64,000 bases of DNA from Adelphocoris suturalis (taxonomy: Eukaryota; Arthropoda; Insecta; Hemiptera; Miridae), in assembly GCA_030762985.1 (NCBI GenBank), contig CM061045.1, positions 105,726,516 through 105,790,515 on the forward strand, in the 5' to 3' direction. A program made the position numbers and the translations under genes. The notes below the pieces were generated by a model. The model worked only from the letters and a program-made list of their open reading frames with translations, had not been told where the DNA came from and ran no database searches. Below are positions 33,835 through 44,509 of this stretch, piece after piece. The first letter of the stretch is position 1. Each line of letters starts with the position of its first letter.

Positions 33835-34106
33835 CAATTCTACCTTTCCCATAGATGAACGCTGGCTTGATTCTATCGATGGAAACTGTTCGTGTTCCTC
33901 CACGCATCTCGATCTGGAAAGCGTTTTCCCTTGCCTGCACTACTCGGTACGGTCCTTCGTAAGGAGTAAAACCAAGTAAACCAAATAAGATAGGTGACAA
34001 ACTGTCGACCCTAAACTCGTCTATTCAGACACTTTATCCTTTCTTTGAGGGTTTGATGCCACCCCTCTAACAACCCATCAGCTCGTGGATGATAAGCCGT
34101 AGTTTT
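33830..34106 (-). pseudogene. Ty3/gypsy integrase fragments
   Basis: Minus strand. 34103 downward encodes TTAYHPRADGLLEGWHQTLK, the end of the integrase catalytic core (TTAYHPxxxGxxExxHxxLK, with its conserved glutamate region altered). After a deletion and frameshift, YEGPYRVVQARENAFQIEMR and GGTRTVSIDRIKPAF form the C-terminal GPYRV/SIDRLKPA domain found in gypsy-type elements, ending at TAG (33832-33830). Everything upstream (gag, protease, RT, RNase H, most of integrase) is gone. Flanked by two LTRs, so this is a collapsed element, not a retrogene. Confidence 0.85.
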
Positions 34107-34298
34107 GGTTTGGGGAATTTACCTATTTATTGAATTATGCTGTATTGAAAATACGTTGAATAAAGTTGTCAGGTATTGTTATAGGTAGCAAACACCAGAA
34201 TTGAAAGATTTGATTTTTATGAGTTGTTGTACTGAGAGTAAAAACTATGAATCTAAGGCAACTAATTCAAATTAGAGATTCAGTGAAGTAGCTTTACA
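34107..34298 (-). mobile_element. 5' LTR of the collapsed Ty3/gypsy element (deleted internally)
   Basis: Aligns with 33557-33834: TACCTATTTAYTGAATTATR, TGTATTGAAAATAC, TATAGGTAGCAAACA, ACTAATTCA. It lacks about 90 bp in the middle and is diverged. On the minus strand it starts TGTAAAGCTACTTCACTG at 34298. No primer-binding site follows it, because the internal region was deleted right up to the LTR. No clear target duplication found around the pair. Confidence 0.7.
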
Positions 34299-36352
34299 AA
34301 ATGCGTGGGTAAGAAGAGAAGAATATTTTCTCATGGAGTTTATAGTATATAATTTAAATGTTTCCTAGCAATAAACTCATGGCACTTGGCAACATCAGAT
34401 CGCTAGGCAAAATAAGAGGTAGGCTTCATATCTGAGAATACAAACATTTGAAAGAGAAGATTCAAACTACAAAATCCTTAACGATCTTCTGTGACATGTA
34501 TTAACATTTTACGCATTACAAATTTCATTATGAAAGTACAACCTTTAAAATTTTGTAACGCATTTTTAGGAAATATTTACACTTTTTACACCTCAAATTT
34601 ATGTGCAGAAGAACCTAGAATACATTCGTTACGAGACTTTTGTGACACCTTTGTACTTCTAACTTCGCTTACCGTAGTCTGTCGACTAAAAAAGTTATAA
34701 AAGGATGAATACAGATGATATGGGCGTTGAAAGTAGATTTTTATAGATTTTTCTCATCTTTAAGACAAGTTGGAAATATGTGCCTAACTTTGGGGATCAA
34801 TTATGGTTGAATCACTGAACTGATTTCTTATTATTGGAACACATGCGAAGCGTAATTTCATCTTCTACAAAAAAGGCGAGAATGATTTGTTTTGTTTAAA
34901 CAAAAGTCTTCGCTTCTTTTTAGGTTAAAATAGCGAGAAAAAAAAGTTCAAAAATGTCGAGGTTTTTCATCCTCCAAAAGTTAAGCCCTGATGGAAAATT
35001 GTCGCAAACTTTCCCCCATATTTGAGTGGCCCGACCTCAATTTGCCTGGGCTATATGGGGGGCTCGATTTATTCCTATATTTGTAGACAGCGTGAGACAT
35101 TTTTGATAGTTAAGCTTTATTAGGCGACATTCCCCAATGTTCACTTCCAATGGCTGTTTTTTCCAGAAAAATATTTTGTTACCTCAAAATCTATATTGTG
35201 GGGAGAATCTGCAGGAAATATATTATAGGAAACTCGGTCGAAGTGAGAAAAATCCCCATATATTGAATGTGCGGCGGGACACCATTTCTAAAAAAGTATG
35301 TGTTTGGTATATTTTCCTGGGGTATTCAGGTTAGTAAATCGAATGGTACAATTTCCATAATATCGGCTTGAAATTTCGTAATTTCGTAGGTAGACTCCTG
35401 AGACACCCAAAATTGACTGTTCAGTTTTTGGTGGCACCACTGTATGTTCAAGCTTTGTGAGGAACCTAGTCAGCGGACCAACTAGTTTAAAACACCATCA
35501 ATACCCACTTCGAATTTTTGTTTGAAAGGACATTTTTATCTGTAAGCCCCCATTGGGATAATGTACATAATTAATTTCAATTTATGGTACCTGCAATTTC
35601 TATATTACCCGCAAAGACTAATACAACGAAATGATTAATTCAAATACAGTGACAACCAGAGAAATGGCGTAGATACTCTTGAACTTTCCCGTAATAGCTC
35701 CTGAAGCTACGATCAGGTGAAATTTCATTTCCATCATACGAGCTCAAAGAATAAATTAATAACAAGAGTGTTAGTACAATAGTAATTACTCCAAACCGAG
35801 TAAGCTCGATCAAACGGGGCGGAGAGCAGGTAATATCATAGCGTCGGAGAAAACATAATTTGTCGGAACGTACCAAATTATAATAACACGAAACTCTATT
35901 AATAACCTTCTGCATGTGAGCACGAAGAACAACGGCACTGAAATGGATTTAGCAGCGGAGACTTGAAATGAATTCCTCTTGACGTTTCACGGTTCATAAT
36001 AAATATTTCATCACTTTATGTTTATCTTTTCCATTTCATTTCATAATGAAATTACGAAGTATTTTTCCATTATTCGGATGTTTCGGATGACGTGAATTAG
36101 CATACAAAAGCAAAAAAAAAGAAGACATAAACCAAATCCTCTCATTTCGCATACCACAGCTCGCATTGATCAGCGCTCCAAATACGCAAAACGAGAAAAT
36201 ATGAACCTGATTTTAGCTATACCAGTTTACACTTTTATCAATTTTCTGCTTCATGATTCAGTTGATTCGAAACAAATTTCACAGTAGATGGTGGTGGTGG
36301 TTTCGCTCATCTCACTGGGTTGTGGAGAGAAAAGAATGATTTAGTCAGTTGA
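34299..36352. other. Spacer, one membrane-segment-like frame
   Basis: Mostly A+T-rich with no recognised repeat. See separate entry for 35640-35915. Confidence 0.35.
35640..35915 (-). CDS. Unrecognised 91-codon frame with one hydrophobic segment
   Basis: Starts MQKVINRVSCYYNLV; residues about 41-57 (FGVITIVLTLLLLIYSL) form a single hydrophobic stretch preceded by arginines, as in a type II signal anchor, followed by a polar tail ending SGCHCI. I do not recognise it. It stands alone between repeats, no splice sites were confirmed, and a frame of this length can arise by chance in A+T-rich DNA. Listed as a weak candidate only, the alternative being a chance frame. Confidence 0.15.
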   Translation of the reverse strand: MQKVINRVSCYYNLVRSDKLCFLRRYDITCSPPRLIELTRFGVITIVLTLLLLIYSLSSYDGNEISPDRSFRSYYGKVQEYLRHFSGCHCI

Positions 36353-36468
36353 TTTAGCGAATTATCGTAGAAAATTAAGCTATTTTAATGGCTCGAAAAA
36401 TTCTAAACTAACATTTTTCCAAAATTGTTTTCGTAGAAAAATCTGTTTTGAGTTGAGTTTTTCTTGAA

Positions 36469-36475
<7 letters not shown>
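36353..36475. repeat. Family A left half, leading into a TA microsatellite
   Basis: TTTAGCGAATTATCGTAGAA, AAGCTATTTTAATGGCTCG and AAATCTGTTTTGAGTTGAG match the left half; the element then opens into the long TA tract at the position where other copies have 0 to 10 TA. Confidence 0.75.
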
Positions 36476-36546
<71 letters not shown>

Positions 36547-36566
36547 CATGTAAAAGCGAAGGACCT

Positions 36567-36641
<75 letters not shown>

Positions 36642-36668
36642 CAGACATGTAAAAGCGAAGGACCTACA
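36473..36668. repeat. (TA)n microsatellite duplicated with a 99-bp period
   Basis: TA tracts at 36473-36542 and 36570-36640. Each is followed by the same 24-nt segment (ACATGTAAAAGCGAAGGACC...) at 36546-36569 and 36645-36668, so the tract plus its right flank is tandemly duplicated. Confidence 0.9.
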
Positions 36669-36708
36669 CCACTTTTGATTGTTTGTTTGTTATTTCGTTT
36701 CGTAACAA

Positions 36709-37054
36709 CGTTGTGTTGACAACGGTTGTTAACAAGGAAGTAAAATTTAATTCTTTCAATTTCTTCGTATTTGTAATTAGCGGGTTGAACTTATAGAAGA
36801 AACGACTATAAAAACCGATTTATAATTGTCAGTTTCGGGGTGAATAGAATAACGATGATATCTCCTTAAACATGTATTGATTACAATCACATGTTAACTA
36901 GGTATCTGCTTCATCAATATTCCAAAAGAATTCTTCTTACCATAAAGAAAATCGAGTTTTATATTCGTTTCAAGTTCAACGCGAAAATCACAAATACGAA
37001 GAAATTGAAAGAATTAAACTTTACTTAGTTGTTAACAACCTTTGTCAACGCTGT
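36709..37054. repeat. Inverted-repeat (fold-back/MITE-like) element
   Basis: Arms 36709-36803 and 36966-37054 are reverse complements over about 90 bp (shared core TTTAATTCTTTCAATTTCTT, GGTTGTTAACAA) with a roughly 160-bp interior. Flanks show no clear target duplication. Non-coding. Confidence 0.8.
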
Positions 37055-37231
37055 GATTACCAATCAGCAAACCTCTCCTCATTCTGTGGGGAAAAACCCC
37101 ACTTCATTAACAAAAAAATAGCTAACATCGGTCTACTTCAACATTCCGAATTTCCTGCAATCTTTTCTAAGCAGTTTTCGGGAAAGCCTTGGCAGGCTTG
37201 GGGGTTTAAAGAACCGTGGAATAAAGGATTT

Positions 37232-37857
37232 TCAAATCTGTAGAAAAATATGAAAAAATTGAGTTTTGATCACGTTTTCGGGGGTTCTGTACCACTGTGC
37301 ACCGTACAGCTGATACGACATCAGTGATAGTAGTTCGCTGAGGCGGCGCGAGGTAGCACTGAGACCCGACAAGGGTTGCCTAGGGGCAGACTCTTCGAAA
37401 AATGTCTGTATCGTGAAAGCACCAGTACTCTTACTTTCTGAACTATCCTCGTATAAACCTAAATAGGGACATCAACTGATGCATAGATTGTCACAATCGT
37501 TTCCGAGAGTGAGCGCCACGAGCCCTGGATACACAGATGGGCGGGCAGGCCATCCTAGAATGGTCTTCGGATTCTTAGTGAGGCACTCGCTGCAATTAAC
37601 GTCAAGTTGTATTTTTACTGGGTGATATACCAACTCTGATGGGATCCATGAGGTGGAGGCATCTTAAGAATGACGGGCCAACACGTTCACGCCATTAAGA
37701 GCTGCTGTCAAAGCGACAGCGACCACCTGGAACGCCCCATCAAAATGAGCTGCTCGGACGCGACGTGTCACGATAATTCTGTTCTTGAGCCAATGACGGA
37801 AAAATCCTGATGAGGCATAAGAGAGACACGCGATCAAATATCGTGAGAACCAACTTC
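37232..37857 (-). pseudogene. Unrecognised decayed reading frame in a GC-rich patch
   Basis: One minus-strand frame runs about 208 codons, starting RSWFSRYLIACLSYA and passing through RVRAAHFDGAFQVVAVALTA, with only two in-frame stops (TAA near 37646, TGA near 37468) and no frameshift, ending with TGA at 37234-37232. About ten stops would be expected at random. GC content is clearly above the surroundings. I do not recognise the product; it could be an old transposon or host exon, or a chance low-stop frame. Confidence 0.3.
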
Positions 37858-38068
37858 GTCACTTCTTAACTAAATTAGGAGCCTTCGAAATAGCGAGTGC
37901 CCACAATTTCTGCCGAAATTACGTTTATAGATTCTGTTCAACAGAACTGACTGGTTTATTGAATTGGATGTTGTCCCAAATCAGCTGGTAATTTCTACTG
38001 TTTGATAGGTATCAAGGAAAATATACCTGCGCGAAGAACCAGACAGCAAAAATTTGCGCAAATTATAC

Positions 38069-38475
38069 ATATATGTGACCGTGCAAGGGGAAAAAGAGCC
38101 AAGGCCTTTTTTTTTCAGGCGAACTAAAGATCGAAAATTGGGTTAAAAAAAATTTTTTTTTGTTATATTTTTTTGGGCCCCGAAACGATCTCTCTTCCCC
38201 TAATAATCATCAAAATATGAATTTTCCACATTTTTATTGTACTTATTTATAGTCGCGAAAAACTTCAGTTTCGCAAGTCTGCTGATAATCTGCTGAAACC
38301 GGCTGAAAATTTGCCATTTTCGGGCCCGCTTTTTTCAAAGATTGAAAAATCATAAATTTTTATAGTAAAATGATGGAAAAAAACCAAAGAAAAAAGATTT
38401 TGTTCGGCATAATGTGGATAAAAATATATAAACTCAGATTAGACCTCTGGCAAGTTAAGCTCCCTTTTCCCATAT
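38069..38475. mobile_element. Family G copy with imperfect terminal inverted repeats
   Basis: Left end ATATGTGACCGTGCAAGG then GGGGAAAAAGAGC; right end GGCAAGTTAAGCTCCCTTTT (38449-38468) is the inverse of the GGGAAAAGGGAGC motif. The interior matches 18261-18483. MITE-like; no coding capacity (the frame 38370-38699 runs across the element boundary). Confidence 0.6.
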
Positions 38476-38487
38476 ATATATATACAC

Positions 38488-38700
38488 ACAGGGTGTTCAA
38501 GGTTACACCCCCTTCATTCCCCCGAATTCAGCGTGAAAAATTGGGACCAACGCCATTCTTCATAATTTTTTACGTAGATCTCAGGAAAAATGCTTCCCCA
38601 GAAGAGGCGCAAATGTATAAACTTTGTTTGTTCAAATGGGAACCTCCAACCCTCCCCCTTTTTTCATTGCAGATTTGGATTCAAGGTAAAATTTCATAAA
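38488..38700. repeat. Family E repeat (GGGTGTT start)
   Basis: Begins ACAGGGTGTTCAAGG, then TTTTTTCATTGCAGATTTG and AAGGTAAAATTTCATAAAT. Related segments: 43371-43668 (tandem), 44510-44700 (inverted), 45702-45960. Confidence 0.6.
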
Positions 38701-39004
38701 TTTAAGACCCCCTCACTGGATTTTTTGACCGCGCGCAACCCGTTCCTCGAGCTCGTAATGTTGCCTAACTCCCAAAATTGCGCAAAACATGGATTCTGGT
38801 AAACCCCAAGTGAGGTACATGAATTTTCATGGTTTTTCAACGCTGATTTACATAGTGCTATTTGCTTCTTGATTAGACTCGATTTTAGCGGAATAATGAC
38901 AGAAATTCGGTTATTTTGCGTGAAAAGATAAGCTTTTTAGGTGTGTGTGTTTACACATGAAATTTCATAATGTTCCATTCCTTTTCCCTCCTCCTTTCTC
39001 AACC

Positions 39005-39285
39005 GGGCTGGGGAGCGGATATGGCGGAATTGAAAGAAAATACAAACGAACACTTCCTTTAATAGAATTAAAAATACCATCTGGTAGGGGGAAATCACGA
39101 AAAAAGGACTTCAAACGGGCATTTTGAGCAACTGCTTTGAACTACTTTTTTCCATGTTTTTCCCCCACCTGACGGTATTTTTATTTTTATTCATTTATTT
39201 ATTCATTTTGCATTAAAGGAAGTGTTCGTTTCTTATTTATTATTTTTTTTTTTTTTTCAACTCCTCCATTTCCGGTCCCCAGTCC
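39005..39285. repeat. Inverted-repeat MITE-like element
   Basis: Arms 39005-39092 and about 39158-39285 are inverse: GGGCTGGGGAGCGGATATGG against GGACTGGGGACCGGAAATGG, and both carry AAACGAACACTTCCTTTAAT. The right arm has extra T-rich and ATTT-rich insertions. Interior about 65 bp. Confidence 0.75.
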
Positions 39286-40082
39286 AAAATAATATACATA
39301 ATATACGGAACACATCAAAATGGGTTTCCAAGGCGAAAATTTTCGAAATTTTTGAAGCCATCGCATCAGATTGATTTTCTTATAAAAGTCGCTAACACCG
39401 CACTTTTAGAAAGCAAAGCCAAGAGATAAACATTTGTGTGTACTTGCATTCAGAAAAGGTGATGGAATTCACAAAGAACATACCTGCAACAAAACAACGA
39501 AAAATTATGTTATTATAAAATGATTTACATTTATAGGGAATAAATCCCCAGCAGGAAGGATTTCGTCTGTAAATATTTCATGTATATATATATTGAAATG
39601 ATGAATCGAACGATGGTTTTTGATGATGAAAAATGTAATAGCAATAAAAGAAAGAAAAACATTTGGAGCAAAGAGTGGACAGTACGTTTGCAAATATTGA
39701 AGGTCGTAACAAGGGAGAGCGATAATATCGCATATTAAACTGATGGCGAAGTGTATTTGTTAGATTAATGGATTTCATTTCCATCGAATACCGCAAATAG
39801 GGAATGGGAACATCAAAGGTATTGGGTAATGTTTCTACCTATAAAAAACACATCTCTTGTGAAACCAACTAAATCCCTCAATCCATAATGAAAAAATACC
39901 GTACATAAAAAAAATGTACACCGTACATCCTACAGAAATTTTTATACGTAGCAAGGATGTAGAGCATAAAACCCCAAAGCGATTCGACCCAAAAACTACG
40001 AATTATCTCCAGAAATAAGGGAATCAAATACAATCATAAATCTGGCAAATTTCGGGCCAGTTCCTCCCCTCGTCTAGGCCCT

Positions 40083-40183
40083 CACCTAGCGGCCTCAATG
40101 TTGGTCTGATTCAGTGCTGACTAACAGCATCAGAGCTTCAGCTTTGGCAGACTGAAAGCGGACCAATATTAACGCCACTAGGT
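40083..40183. repeat. Short inverted repeat (CACCTAG...CTAGGTG)
   Basis: CACCTAGCGGCCTCAATGTT (40083-) and the inverse of AACGCCACTAGGTG (to 40183) match over about 26 bp with mismatches. Interior is 50 bp. Probably a small MITE. Confidence 0.55.
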
Positions 40184-41276
40184 GATTATTAGAGAAAAAG
40201 TTAAACGGGCAAATTAAGCCATCATATGAGGCCGCCATTTTGTATTCCACCATTTTGAGTTGGCAGAGAAAGATTTTTTCACTCAGAGCGGATGAAATTT
40301 TCAAAATTTAATCTCAAACCTTCTCCTGAAATTACTACCTTTTTTGGGCCTTGGCTCCTGGACTATAATGCAATTCGTAGGAGTTAACCCCTTGAAACAG
40401 TTACAGAGACGTCAATTATAAGTCGGAAACTTGTGCTCAAAATTCAAGAGAAATATACATATATATGTCTACTAACAAATAGTTTATTTTTCAACCTGGA
40501 GAGGCAGTAGATTTATAAATGCGACTTCGAGACAATAAGGCCATGAGCATAACCCTAAATTAATGAAGCGTAGTAAATCAGCATGTAACATTTTTGCACA
40601 AAAAGTTTGGAATGTGTAATGAAAGTGTGATGACAATTCGTTAACCGCATTAAAAAAACATTAAAAACCACTGATAAGGTCGCACTACACGACGTGACAG
40701 ACTTTGTCACCTGAAGTGAGAGTAGAATGATATGTGAGGTCGATTACGAGAGAATGCACTCACGAGCAGTCGTAAATTAGTGAGGCGATGGGCATCATAA
40801 CGGGAATTGGAGATTTACCATAGAATCCGTCCACAAGTCCCAAATCACGACACGAACTAACTGTTTATCCTGAAGAGAAAAAAAAGTAATGTGAAACAAG
40901 CACGAACGTGTCACAGGAGGCACATTAGCATTATATTTGGCCCTGTAAGGCACATCGATGGGAGACCAGAGAAGAAATATGAGGGGCTCTGCTTTTGACG
41001 GTGAGTTATACGATGATGCTAATGGAGGAAAATGCTGGGAATCGATCGGGGAGTAAATCACTAACTGCCTACAATGACCAGGAACCACTTTCATGCGTAT
41101 ATCCTGCCAAATGATGTCCCGCATGTCTATCCTATGGAATCAGACGTTTCCCGTTGACATTGACAAACATCGTTGCACAACCTCGCGTTCATTAGACGAT
41201 GAGAAGATCAATATGTAGAGATGAATGAATTAAAAAGAGTAGCACAAAGGTGATGATAGCAAGCTGCTCTAGATTC
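40184..41276. other. Spacer, nothing recognised
   Basis: Minus-strand frame 40795-41124 (109 codons) has no recognisable motif. Confidence 0.3.
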
Positions 41277-41637
41277 AAATTATCATTAACGTACCTTTCG
41301 GAGGAATTCATCGTCACTAGCAAGTCAAGTACCGGAGGTAAGCAGTTTCAATCCAAAGACATCATCATCAGGCCGTCGAAACAGTACTCAATGCTAGCAA
41401 TAGTTCTGTGGAGTTGTAAAGTCTTGTTATTCAGTCTGGTTAGTAGTACCTTAGCACGACTGGCTGAGTCTGGTATTAAATCTAAAGGGTTAGTTCCGCT
41501 AGCAGTCTGAGGAATCCGTTGTCACCAGCAAGTTTCGACGGCCTGATGATGATGTCTTTGCATCGAAAGCGCTCGCCCCCGGCACTCGACCTGCTGGTGA
41601 CGACGGAGTCCTCCAAAAGGTACGTAAATGATAATTT
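41277..41637. repeat. Inverted duplication with peptide-level conservation
   Basis: Arms of about 106 bp, 41277-41382 (plus) and 41532-41637 (minus), spacer about 150 bp. Read in the same sense both encode TYL...VTS.SS.GG..F..KDIIIRPSK, although DNA identity is lower. The spacer holds a third, partial copy (GAGGAATCCGTTGTCACCAG, 41510-41529). The plus frame 41250-41510 has 86 codons. Product not recognised. Confidence 0.6.
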
Positions 41638-41640
41638 CAC

Positions 41641-42299
41641 TTTTACTACTAGCGGAAATAACCCTTTAGATTTGCTCCAGCTTCAGTTTCGTCTATTTAG
41701 ATCACCAATATCTACTAGCAACTGTGGGAAAAATTCCCAGTTACCCGTCTAACCACATCGCAGGGCAAAATAAGAAACAGATTTTACTGCGTAGAGCGAC
41801 GAACGCAACGCAAGGTACCAAGCATGAGTGAAAACATGTCATAAAGGTTCTGCTCCGACTAGCGATCAACATGGAAAGAACCTACAACGACTAACCATCC
41901 TCAACTCTCAATCCCGTTCCACATCGCCAGGAAAGCCCGTATCTCGCCTGCAAAGGCTGCAACAACTATCATTGCTCCAGCCCCTGATTACCATAGAACA
42001 ATAGGCGAGTAACAAGCCTGTATCCTTACTTATAAAAATTTATCCAAATCCCCAATTCCTGTAACCGTCTGTCAATCATGATGCAAAAGATTCTGCAAAG
42101 TTTACTCCAAAAACTAGTGGGGGGAACCAAAAAGGTCCTTCGCCAACGTTGTACGGACAATTCTTCCCAAACATTATCATTCTCTTTTTAGTTTGAAAAG
42201 GGCATAAGCCGAAATATTGAAACTAGTCTGTGAAGTGAATTTAGTTATTCATTTATTTACTAGCTCTTAGAGCCAAAATAATCAACTGATCGATATATA
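41641..42299. other. Spacer
   Basis: 42190-42225 has TTTGAAAAGGGCATAAGCCG then GAAATATTG, a motif resembling 54565-54595 and possibly a retroelement terminus. No gene. Confidence 0.35.
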
Positions 42300-42687
42300 T
42301 TTTTTTTTAATTTAATTTTTTATAGAACAAAACATATATAAAATACATTATTTAATATACAGAAGTACAAAATAGACCCCCCCCCCCCCCCACATAAAGC
42401 AAGCTTGTAGCGTGGGCTCAAGACACTATTTTTTATCCATTCCAAGGTACTTACGTTGAGAGCAAAGAAGTAGACACAAATACAATAAGAAATACGACAA
42501 GAATAAATAACACATGAGAAATAATCGAAGTAGGAAAATGAAACAAAAGAAACAAAGATCCGCCCGAGACCATTGCAGAACTGCTTTACCAGAAAACCAA
42601 CATAATAACAAAACAAAAAAAAATCGAATTTTTATAATTTCTTCAACAATTCCAAATATTTATTAATTAATATTAAATTTTTATATT

Positions 42688-42743
<56 letters not shown>

Positions 42744-43297
42744 TACACATACAAAATTTACTAAAAGGAAACTAGAAGAGAGACGAAAAGGAAAAACCTT
42801 TCAACACATGTAAATGCAAGAAAAATTATCAAAATCAAACAAACAATTCAAACTTACGTACAAAGTCATCTTTTACAATATTCAGATTGACCCATGCCTT
42901 AAATTGTCCAACATTTAAATCGAGCACAGTTTTATCTTTAATCGCGTTTAATAATTTGGGACAACAATGCATCCAAGACTTCCGTCCCATCACAGAATTC
43001 ACTTTTGGGACTTGGTAGAGTCCAACAACCTCATCTCTTTTAGCCATGCCATGTCGAATTTATTGCAGATATGATTTCCGAGCATATGCGGAAATGAGCT
43101 CTGCTCGGATGTGGAGCTTATTCAGAGGAAGAATGCTCATCTTATTAAAAAGGTCGGAAGACCTCACTCCGTAACTGCTTCTCGCCATTATTCTCAATAT
43201 ACGTTTCTGCGCTGATATTAGAGGCTTCGAATCTTGCTTACTGGATATAATACGAGGTATCTGTCCCAGATAACTAAGACACCCCCCAATGACTTAA
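42300..43297 (-). pseudogene. LINE E: C-terminal region and 3' UTR
   Basis: Minus strand 43297-42835 is one frame of about 154 codons with a single internal TAA (43062-43060): GCLSYLGQIPRIISSKQ, ISAQKRILRIMARSSYGVRS, DLFNKMSILPLNKLHIRAEL, then GLYQVPKVNSVMGRKS and FKAWVNLNIVKDDFVR. The order QKR-LRI, LF..L.IL.L, VP..N...G..S, FK is that of LINE ORF2 C-termini. The 3' UTR contains a TA microsatellite (42693-42738) and a C run (42377-42392), and ends A-rich near 42300. Endonuclease and RT core are missing. Confidence 0.8.
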
Positions 43298-43370
43298 CTT
43301 CCTTATGGGTAAGAAGAAAAATTTAAATGACAACCCCTCTTTTTTTTCCTGTAGATCTCAAATAAGAAAT

Positions 43371-43668
43371 TTTAGCACACGTGCGCGGTGCGCAATATAT
43401 ACTTTTTTTGTTAATTTCATGTTAATAACCTTTGTTCAAATTCTACGTAAAATTCTATGGAGATATGACCTATCACTCAAATTTTCAATTACGCAGAAAT
43501 GTGTGCAAAAGAGCGCAATTTTAGCACACGTGCGCGGTGCGCAATAATTTTTTTTATTAATTTTATGTAAATAACCTTTGCTCAAATTCCACGTAAAATT
43601 CTATGGAGATATGACCTATCACTCAGATTTTCAATTGCGCAAAAATGTGTGCGAAAGAGCGCAATAGT
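43371..43668. repeat. 149-bp tandem duplication (family E)
   Basis: Units 43371-43519 and 43520-43668 are nearly identical: TTTAGCACACGTGCGCGGTG, ACGTAAAATTCTATGGAGAT, ATGACCTATCACTC, AGAGCGCAAT. The plus frame 43305-43547 runs across the junction and is not a gene. Confidence 0.85.
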
Positions 43669-43824
43669 TCGTAAAAGAAATGGAAAATAGGCATTTCGAA
43701 GTACCTGATAGGGCACATGACTTTCAGGTACGCTTTCAGGTGTTTCCAGATTAATCATGCGGTAGTATCAGTTTTTTTATTTGACCTCATACTGAAACAA
43801 TATCCGAGGCTTCGAAGTTATTCA

Positions 43825-44439
43825 ATAGCTTTTATAGAATTTTCGAGAAAAATGAAGCTTTTGCAATGGCTCCAAAATTTTTAAAACAAACATTTTCGAA
43901 AAATTTCTTCAATGAAATCTGTTTTGAGGAATTCTGAAACGAATCCTATAGTTAATCTTCTTAGGATTGAGATAAAAATTCCGTTCTTGCGCCGAAATAT
44001 CGAGCTTTTCAAATGAAAGGAAGTTCGTTGACCAGCACTTCACATTAAATTGATCAAATTTCAAAAATGTGCTAAAAATCGCAAATTTTTATTTTATAGC
44101 AGAACATTGCTCAAATAAATTTTATTGATTCTTAAATAGAACATACATAAATTTATGAACAAAGATATGCTAAAAAATGTACTTGAATTTCATTATTATT
44201 TACTGAAAATATGGAGAAAATGCAAAAAAAAAAAAAAAAAAAAAAATTAGAAAATCCAATCCAAGCTCTGTTTTGAATTGCAGAATATCATTTAAAATGA
44301 GTTTTTTGGTATAAAATTGGTAGTTATCAATTTCGTTGCACTCGAAGTGCAAATTTTTTTAAACATTGTAGCATAATATAAAACGATAATGTGCAAAAAT
44401 TCGCTCATACGATCATGCTGCATGACTGATACTTTTTTT
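43825..44439. repeat. Family A, full-length copy without microsatellite
   Basis: Runs from AGAATTTTCGAGAAAAATG through GGCTCCAAAATTTTTAAAA, AGGATTGAGATAAAAATTCC, GTTCTTGCGCC to AAATTCGCTCATACGATCAT and GCTGCATGACTG. About 615 bp. Here the central slot has no TA run, but an A run of 24 lies at 44227-44250. Useful reference for the family's unexpanded form. Confidence 0.85.
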
Positions 44440-44509
44440 CTCGTTTATTTTTCATCCTCCTATGTAAATTGAATTCTGGGTTTCACTTTTCTGGTTATTT
44501 GTAAAATGT

